64,000 nucleotides of DNA from contig NZ_NRCJ01000002.1 in the NCBI RefSeq assembly GCF_003129965.1, positions 1-64,000 on the forward strand. Direction: 5' to 3'. Below are positions 58,679-64,000 of the stretch, in pieces. Position 1 is the stretch's first letter. Each line of letters begins with the position of its first letter. The stretch comes from Aggregatibacter kilianii. Lineage in GTDB: Bacteria; Pseudomonadota; Gammaproteobacteria; Enterobacterales; Pasteurellaceae. A program made the position numbers and the translations under genes. Below the pieces are notes generated by a model. It searched no databases, had not been told where the DNA came from, and saw only the letters and a list, made by a program, of their open reading frames with translations.

Positions 58679-60016
58679 ATGAAAAACATCGTCATTGTCG
58701 GTGGTGGAGCCGGCGGGCTGGAGCTTGCCACCCACTTAGGCAACAAACTTGGGCGTAAAAAACGCGCTAATGTAACTTTAATTGACCGCAACCAAACCCA
58801 TCTGTGGAAGCCGTTGTTGCATGAATTGGCAACGGGGGCGCTGGATGACGGCGTGGAAGCCCTGAGTTATCGTGCTCATGCCCATAACCATCATTTCAGC
58901 TTTGAGCAAGGTTCCATGGTCGGCTTAAATCGTCAACATAAATATGTGGAACTTGCCCCGGTTTATGGTGAAGACGGCGATATGATCGTGGTTTCCCGCC
59001 GTATTCCTTATGATTATCTGGTGATTGCCATCGGCAGCAAATCGAATGATTTTAATACCAAAGGCGTGGCGGAGAACTGTATCTTTTTAGATAACCCGTC
59101 GCAAGCCATGCGTTTCCAACATAAAATGTTGGAGCTGTTCCTAAAATTCCGCGAAAACCAAGCTTTAGATGACATCGGTGAGGAGGAAAGCAAGCAGCAG
59201 TTAGTGGAAGACGGACATATTAACATTGCTATCGTCGGCGCCGGCGCGACAGGCGTGGAGCTTTCCGCCGAGCTTTATAATGCGGCGGAACATTTATCCT
59301 CTTACGGTTACGGTCAAATTGACAGTAGCCGTTTAAAAGTCACTTTGGTAGAAGCCGGTCCGCGTATTTTACCTGCATTGCCGGAGCGCATTTCCAATGA
59401 CGCCACGGAAGAACTTCGCAAACTTGGCGTGGATGTGAAAACCAACACCATGATTATTGAAGCGGACAAAAAACAGCTTGTTACAAAAGACGGTCAGTCT
59501 ATTCCGGCAGATTTAATCGTATGGTCGGCGGGTATTCGGACTTCGGGTATTACGAAAAGTTTTGATGGTTTGGAAATCAATCGAATCAATCAATTAACGG
59601 TGAAGAAAACCCTACAAACCACAAATGACGACAGTATTTTTGCCATGGGCGATTGCTGTTTCTTAATGCAGGATGACGGCAAACCTGTACCGCCGAAAGC
59701 ACAAGCGGCACACCAAATGGCAAGCCTGTGTGCGAAAAATATCATTGCGCTGTTTGATAATAAGCCATTGAAAGACTTTAAATATAACGATAAAGGCTCC
59801 TTAGTGTCCTTATCGGAATTTACTGCTTTCGGCGCCTTAGGTGGCAAGATTACCGGCGGATCATCTATGACCATTGAAGGCAAAATTGCGCAATGGATGT
59901 ATGTTTCCCTTTATCGCATGCACCAAGCGGCATTACACGGTTGCTTTAAAACCGGTTTAATTATTGTGGTCGGGCATTTGAATCGTTACCTGCGCCCGTC
60001 GTTAAAATTGCATTAA
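58679..60016 (+). CDS. ndh: NADH:ubiquinone oxidoreductase, type II (NDH-2)
   Basis: Peripheral inner-membrane FAD enzyme passing electrons from NADH to quinone without proton pumping, 445 residues. FAD motif [22 protein letters not shown] motif [19 protein letters not shown], and a C-terminal membrane-anchoring region [23 protein letters not shown] 58679 follows AGAGGT; the 21 codons upstream in frame are AT-rich leader. Monocistronic between two terminators. Confidence 0.95.
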   Translation: MKNIVIVGGGAGGLELATHLGNKLGRKKRANVTLIDRNQTHLWKPLLHELATGALDDGVEALSYRAHAHNHHFSFEQGSMVGLNRQHKYVELAPVYGEDGDMIVVSRRIPYDYLVIAIGSKSNDFNTKGVAENCIFLDNPSQAMRFQHKMLELFLKFRENQALDDIGEEESKQQLVEDGHINIAIVGAGATGVELSAELYNAAEHLSSYGYGQIDSSRLKVTLVEAGPRILPALPERISNDATEELRKLGVDVKTNTMIIEADKKQLVTKDGQSIPADLIVWSAGIRTSGITKSFDGLEINRINQLTVKKTLQTTNDDSIFAMGDCCFLMQDDGKPVPPKAQAAHQMASLCAKNIIALFDNKPLKDFKYNDKGSLVSLSEFTAFGALGGKITGGSSMTIEGKIAQWMYVSLYRMHQAALHGCFKTGLIIVVGHLNRYLRPSLKLH

Positions 60017-60064
60017 TAAAACGTTGGGAAAAAGCACCGCACTTTTATCGGTATTTTAGGCATG

Positions 60065-60093
60065 AAAAAAAGCACCCTTAAGGTGCTTTTTTT
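60065..60093. terminator. Bidirectional terminator between ndh and azoR
   Basis: AAAAAAGCACC and GGTGCTTTTTT pair around CTTAA, with A and T runs on both sides, between convergent genes. Confidence 0.9.
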
Positions 60094-60106
60094 GTCTCTG
60101 TTGAGA

Positions 60107-60703
60107 TTAAAGTGCGGTCAGAATTTTATCAATTTCCGCTTTTGCCTGCGCTTGGGCTTTTTCAACCGCTTCCGGACCGAAACCGATACCTTCTGCGTAA
60201 ATAAATTGTACGTCGGTAATACCCACAAAACCTAAAATGGCTTTCAAGTAGGCGGTGACAATATCGGACGGTTGGTTTTGGTGGAATCCGCCGAATGCGG
60301 CAAGCACAATGGCTTTTTTTCCTTTTAATAAACCTTCAGGGCCTTTTTCGGTGTATTGAAACGTCACACGCGGGCGGGCAATAAAGTCAAAATAACTTTT
60401 TAACTGTGTCGGGATATTAAAGTTATACATCGGCGCGTTAATAATCACGGTGTCTGCGTTTTTAATTTCCGCCACTAATTCATCTGATAATGCTAATAGC
60501 GCATTTTCTTCTGCCGTGCTCGGTTGACCACGCACCGCTGTAGCGGCAGTCGCATCAAAATGAGGGAGTTGATTTAGTGCAAGATCACGCACGATAACAT
60601 TTTTATTTTTGTCCGCGAGTTTGCCGATGACATAATCGGATAATTGGTTAGTTTGTGAGTTGCCTGCCAGAATGCTGGATTTTAATACAAGAATGTTGTT
60701 CAT
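60107..60703 (-). CDS. azoR: FMN-dependent NADH-azoreductase
   Basis: A 198-residue flavodoxin-like quinone/azo reductase. [16 protein letters not shown] near the start and [30 protein letters not shown] in the middle hold the FMN-binding residues. It likely reduces quinones by two electrons in the cytoplasm and guards against electrophile stress. Monocistronic. Confidence 0.92.
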   Translation of the reverse strand: MNNILVLKSSILAGNSQTNQLSDYVIGKLADKNKNVIVRDLALNQLPHFDATAATAVRGQPSTAEENALLALSDELVAEIKNADTVIINAPMYNFNIPTQLKSYFDFIARPRVTFQYTEKGPEGLLKGKKAIVLAAFGGFHQNQPSDIVTAYLKAILGFVGITDVQFIYAEGIGFGPEAVEKAQAQAKAEIDKILTAL

Positions 60704-60896
60704 TTTTTTTCCTTCCTGAAGCGTTAAGTGAAAAGTGCGGTCATTTTAACAAATGTTTTTTTTAAATAAAGCTCGCGTTTTGAAAAGCACTCTTAACAAT
60801 ACGTTAATAATCCCATTTATTTTTTGCGATAACGTAGCTTTTGAAAATAGGTTTCCCTATAATTTGGGCTTTTATTTATAACGTTAAGGAAAAATT

Positions 60897-61955
60897 ATGT
60901 GGTCGGAGATTTTTGTGGGTTATGGCGTCTTTATTTTGGAGGTGATTACCTTATTGTTGGTGATTGCCGCCGTGGTTGCCATGATCATTGCCATGAAACA
61001 GAAAAAAGCCCATTTGCACGGTGAATTGGTAATTACCGATTTATCTAAAGCGTTTGAAGAAAATGGTAAGAAATTAAGGGATTTTCACCTCAGTGAAGAG
61101 GAATTAAAAGAGGCGGAAAAGGCGGAGAAAAAGGCTGAAAAAGCCAAAGCGAAAGCCTTAAAAGCGCAGCGCAAAAAAGGCGAAAAAACGGAAGATGAAT
61201 GTAAACCAAGCCTTTATGTGTTGCATTTTAAAGGTGATATTTCAGCTTCCGAAACAGCGGCATTGCGGGAGGAAATCAGCGCGATTATTCAGGTTGCCAA
61301 ACCGGATGACGAAGTGTTGCTGTGCTTGGAAAGTCCCGGCGGCGTGGTGCATGGTTATGGCTTGGCGGCGTCGCAATTAATGCGTTTGAAACAACATCAT
61401 ATCAAGCTGACCGTCGCCGTGGATAAAGTGGCGGCAAGCGGCGGTTATATGATGGCTTGTGTTGCCGATAAAATTGTTTCCGCACCTTTTGCGATTATCG
61501 GTTCCATTGGTGTTGTGGCGCAGATTCCGAATGTCCATCGTTTGTTGAAAAAACATGATGTGGATGTCGATGTTATGACGGCGGGTGAATATAAACGCAC
61601 TATGACGGTGTTGGGTGAAAATACCGAAAAAGGAAAACAAAAATTCCAACAGGAATTAGAAGAAACCCATCAATTATTTAAACAATTTGTCGCGCAAAAC
61701 CGACCGCACTTAGAGGTGGATAAGGTGGCGACCGGCGAACATTGGTTCGGTCAGCAGGCATTAAATTTGAATTTGGTGGATGAGATCATGACCAGTGATG
61801 ATTTATTGTTACAAGCGATGAAAGAAAAACAACTTATCGGCGTGAAATATGCCGTTAAAAAATCGTTATTACAAAAAGTCGGCAAACAAGCGGAAGAAAG
61901 CGCAGATAATATTGCTTTACGTTGGTTGAAGAAAAATGAGAGAACGTTGATGTAA
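60897..61955 (+). CDS. sohB: Inner-membrane protease SohB (peptidase S49)
   Basis: A 352-residue signal-peptide-peptidase relative. One N-terminal transmembrane helix (FILEVITLLLVIAAVVAMIIAM), then a very basic and acidic linker rich in KAEKKAEKAKAKAL, then the S49 domain. The nucleophile serine lies in KVAASGGYMMACVADKI, and the catalytic lysine in AGEYKRTMTV. Precise substrates are unknown. Preceded by a long AT-rich leader; no partner gene. Confidence 0.92.
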   Translation: MWSEIFVGYGVFILEVITLLLVIAAVVAMIIAMKQKKAHLHGELVITDLSKAFEENGKKLRDFHLSEEELKEAEKAEKKAEKAKAKALKAQRKKGEKTEDECKPSLYVLHFKGDISASETAALREEISAIIQVAKPDDEVLLCLESPGGVVHGYGLAASQLMRLKQHHIKLTVAVDKVAASGGYMMACVADKIVSAPFAIIGSIGVVAQIPNVHRLLKKHDVDVDVMTAGEYKRTMTVLGENTEKGKQKFQQELEETHQLFKQFVAQNRPHLEVDKVATGEHWFGQQALNLNLVDEIMTSDDLLLQAMKEKQLIGVKYAVKKSLLQKVGKQAEESADNIALRWLKKNERTLM

Positions 61956-62052
61956 AGTCTATTTTTGTACAATTTATTTACATAAATTGACTAAAAAATA
62001 TAAAACTCGGATTTACTTTGATCCGTTTTGCAATTACCATAAGGAGCTGAAA

Positions 62053-62094
62053 TTGAAGTTGCTTTATTGCTTTTTAGGCCTTCTTTTTATGTAG
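62053..62094 (+). CDS. Possible 13-residue hydrophobic leader peptide upstream of the OmpA-like lipoprotein gene
   Basis: AAGGAG (62041-62046) is six bases before a TTG codon that opens MKLLYCFLGLLFM followed by TAG. It begins with MKL, as the real lipoprotein downstream (MKLSHFLL) does. It could be a leader peptide, a remnant of a duplicated signal sequence, or chance. Translation is unproven. Confidence 0.25.
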   Translation: MKLLYCFLGLLFM

Positions 62095-62183
62095 ATAAGA
62101 AAGATGCTGCTAACATATGGCACTTTTTATTATATCTATGGTTCACTTGGATTATTTAACTCACCTAAAATAAGGTAAAACAG

Positions 62184-63008
62184 ATGAAATTATCACATTT
62201 TTTATTATCTGCAATCGCGGCAACAACCCTTGTTGCTTGTGGTAACTTAAGTAAAGTATCTAAAGAAGGTACTCCTGCTGAAGGCTCCGAATTAGTGTGG
62301 CCTCAAATTGAAAAATCTAAATTTAATCATGACGGCAGCCAATACGGTTCTTGGCCAAACTGGGACAATGTCCGCATGATCGAAAAAGGCATGAACAAAG
62401 ACCAACTTTATAACCTAATCGGTCGTCCGCACTTTGGTGAGGGCTTATTTGGCGTGCGCGAATGGGATTACGTGTTTAACTATCGTGAAAACGGCGAACA
62501 CAAAGTGTGCCAATACAAAATCTTATTTGATTCCAACATGAATGCGCAAAACTTCTATTGGTATCCGAATGGCTGTAACGGTAACTCCTCTTACTCTTTA
62601 ACGGCTGATTTCCTATTTGATTTCGACAAAGACACATTAACCGCGAAAGGTCGCGAAGTGGTTGATAAAGTGGCGGCGCAATTAAAAGAATCTAAAGCAC
62701 AAGAAGTGAAAGTTGCCGGTTATACCGATCGTTTAGGCACTGAAGCTTACAATATGGATCTTTCCCAACGTCGTGCAGATCGTGTTAAAAACCGCTTAAT
62801 CGAGCAAGGCGTTGATGTGCAAATTAATGCGGTCGGTTACGGTGAAGCTCACCAAGTTAAAGGCTGCCACAATGTCAAAGCCAGCCAGTTAATCAGCTGC
62901 TTACGTCCGAACCGTCGTGTTGAAATTTCTTCTTCCGGTACTACACCAAAAGATGAAACCAAACAAGTTGGCGGTCAAACCGGACCGACACCGTTGTATC
63001 AAAACTAA
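62184..63008 (+). CDS. OmpA-domain lipoprotein with SmpA/BamE-like N-terminal domain
   Basis: A 274-residue lipoprotein (signal MKLSHFLLSAIAATTLVAC, acylated at C19). Residues about 65-130 resemble the SmpA/OmlA (BamE) fold: MIEKGMNKDQLYNLIGRPHFGEGLFGVREWDYVFNY (positions 65-100), then CQYKILFD. Residues about 145-250 are an OmpA C-terminal peptidoglycan-binding domain: FLFDFDKDTLTAKGREVVDKVA, then VAGYTDRLGTEAYNMDLSQRRADRVKNRL. A short Thr/Gly/Pro tail follows. Such fusions tether the outer membrane to peptidoglycan. Specific role in this organism not known. Not part of an operon. Confidence 0.85.
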   Translation: MKLSHFLLSAIAATTLVACGNLSKVSKEGTPAEGSELVWPQIEKSKFNHDGSQYGSWPNWDNVRMIEKGMNKDQLYNLIGRPHFGEGLFGVREWDYVFNYRENGEHKVCQYKILFDSNMNAQNFYWYPNGCNGNSSYSLTADFLFDFDKDTLTAKGREVVDKVAAQLKESKAQEVKVAGYTDRLGTEAYNMDLSQRRADRVKNRLIEQGVDVQINAVGYGEAHQVKGCHNVKASQLISCLRPNRRVEISSSGTTPKDETKQVGGQTGPTPLYQN

Positions 63009-63026
63009 TTATTGAATATCAAACAT

Positions 63027-63057
63027 AAAGAAAGGGCATTACGCCCTTTCTTTTTTT
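63027..63057. terminator. Bidirectional terminator between the OmpA-like and kinase genes
   Basis: AAAGAAAGGGC (63027-63037) and GCCCTTTCTTT (63043-63053) form an 11-bp stem followed by TTTT. It sits between convergent genes. Confidence 0.9.
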
Positions 63058-63066
63058 ATGCTCACT

Positions 63067-63942
63067 TTATAAATTTTCGTAACGTTGTAACACATCATGC
63101 ACGCGCTTATTGGCAAGTGCTATATAGTTGCCGTGGAAACGACTGCTGAAATTCAGTAGGTGATAAAGCTGATAAACGATTTTCCGATCCTGATAGCCTT
63201 CATCTAACGGAAAAGTGCGGTCATAATTTTCATAGAATTCACGCGGGAACGGCTCGAACAATTCGGTAAATGCCAAATCGCATTCCCGATCCCCCCAATA
63301 GCACGCCGGGTCATAAGTCACCGTGTGCCCGTCAATATTGGCGCAGTTTTCAATCCACAAATTACCATGCAATAAAGACGGCTGCGGCTGATGTTTTGCC
63401 AATAACGTCGCCACGGCTTTGATGATTTTTTCCGTATCGCCGAAATGCAGTTGTTTTTCCGCACAAAGCTGTAATTGCCAACCGATACGTTGTTCACTGA
63501 AAAATTTCGCCCAATGATTGCTCCATTCGTTCGGTTGATATTGCGGGCCGAGCCACGTGTCGAAAGACAAACCATAATTTTCCGAACCTTGATATTGATG
63601 CAAACGGGCAAGTTGCTCACCGAATTCCGCCATATTTTGTGGCGTATTCGGTTGCATATCTAACCCCTCCAGTAACAGAAAGCTATGATTTTGCGAGCAA
63701 CCTACACCATACACTTGCGGCACGCGTACAGTATTGGTTTTGCCTAAGAGGATCAATTGATCCGCTTCGGCGCGGAACATGGAACGGTAGGACTTTTCAT
63801 TCATTTTCACAAAGACGGGCTGAATGCCGTCATCAATGATCCAAGATTCATGCATTTCGCCTGTATGAATTTTGGTTTTATTCTTGATGGAATAATACGC
63901 CCCGAACTGATCAGCTAAAACTTGAGAAATCGACTTCCACAT
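63067..63942 (-). CDS. Fructosamine kinase family protein (YniA-like)
   Basis: A 291-residue kinase-fold protein. VFVKMNEKSYRSMFRAEADQLILL is the nucleotide-binding lysine region, SLLHGNLWIENCANIDG the catalytic loop, and YDPACYWGDRECDLAFTELFEPFPREF the metal-binding block (Asp at the start). Family members phosphorylate protein-bound ketoamines so that they fall off, or act on free ribulosamines. Here the loop has HGNLW where HGDLW is usual: the Asp-to-Asn change at a likely catalytic residue deserves note. AAGGAAC precedes ATG 63942. Confidence 0.88.
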   Translation of the reverse strand: MWKSISQVLADQFGAYYSIKNKTKIHTGEMHESWIIDDGIQPVFVKMNEKSYRSMFRAEADQLILLGKTNTVRVPQVYGVGCSQNHSFLLLEGLDMQPNTPQNMAEFGEQLARLHQYQGSENYGLSFDTWLGPQYQPNEWSNHWAKFFSEQRIGWQLQLCAEKQLHFGDTEKIIKAVATLLAKHQPQPSLLHGNLWIENCANIDGHTVTYDPACYWGDRECDLAFTELFEPFPREFYENYDRTFPLDEGYQDRKIVYQLYHLLNFSSRFHGNYIALANKRVHDVLQRYENL

Positions 63943-64000
63943 ACCCTGTTCCTTCTTTCAGTTAATCATGTTTGTAGTGTAAAAGATTGAGAAAAAATTA

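Overview
The window looks like the chromosome of a member of the Pasteurellaceae, most probably Aggregatibacter or a close Haemophilus relative. Two things point there. The core of the Haemophilus-type DNA uptake signal sequence (USS, AAGTGCGGT/ACCGCACTT) recurs throughout on both strands, often as inverted pairs that double as terminators. Many gene blocks also follow H. influenzae order (ribH-nusB-thiL-pgpA-rhtB-dapB; lpoA-yraN-diaA-dolP with divergent rsmI; dnaB-alr-pgi; lolCDE-aroG). There are no rRNA or tRNA genes and no CRISPR array that I could see. Species assignment is inference.

Layout. 1-2.1 kb: the C-terminal part of a trimeric autotransporter adhesin, whose upstream part is replaced at the window edge by what looks like the right end of an IS200/IS605-type element. 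2.2-4.4 kb: PABA synthesis genes (pabC-like, pabB, pabA). 4.6-5.5 kb: a D-2-hydroxyacid dehydrogenase. 5.6-10.2 kb: a TonB receptor plus BtuF/BtuC/BtuD-like ABC importer, probably for cobalamin. 10.3-13.2 kb: an accessory stretch with a small lipoprotein, a BtrH-N/C39-like papain-fold protein bracketed by ~110-bp USS-bearing direct repeats, and an AT-rich TIR-domain protein placed directly behind the B12-dependent methionine synthase metH (13.3-17 kb). 17.2-29.9 kb: core genes lolCDE, aroG (with a near-perfect TrpR operator), dnaB, alr, pgi, ribH, nusB, thiL, pgpA, an RhtB exporter and dapB. 29.9-36.3 kb: ribonucleotide reductase genes nrdA and nrdB with tandem NrdR boxes. The block is interrupted twice, by a DUF4393 (Abi-alpha-like) gene between nrdA and nrdB, and by an SLC13 transporter between nrdB and the ferredoxin yfaE. 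36.5-38.5 kb: a Gcr-family membrane protein. 38.7-47 kb: two ABC importers, afuABC and a second four-gene operon flanked by 69-bp near-identical repeats and preceded by a CRP site. 47.2-64 kb: a DNA-mimic protein, ppc, the dolP-diaA-yraN-lpoA block with rsmI, divergent glpK/glpD with CRP sites, ndh, azoR, sohB, an OmpA-type lipoprotein and a fructosamine-kinase-family protein.

How it fits together. The predicted B12 importer would feed MetH. NrdAB and YfaE form the class Ia ribonucleotide reductase and its cofactor-maintenance ferredoxin. GlpK/GlpD pass electrons from glycerol to quinone alongside NDH-2. The main points of interest are: (i) two defence-like genes (TIR-DUF3298 and DUF4393) lodged against essential or metabolic genes and apparently sharing their transcription; and (ii) accessory cargo bracketed by direct repeats that each carry a USS, which suggests transformation-driven cassette exchange. 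Both functional readings are inference from family membership and context.
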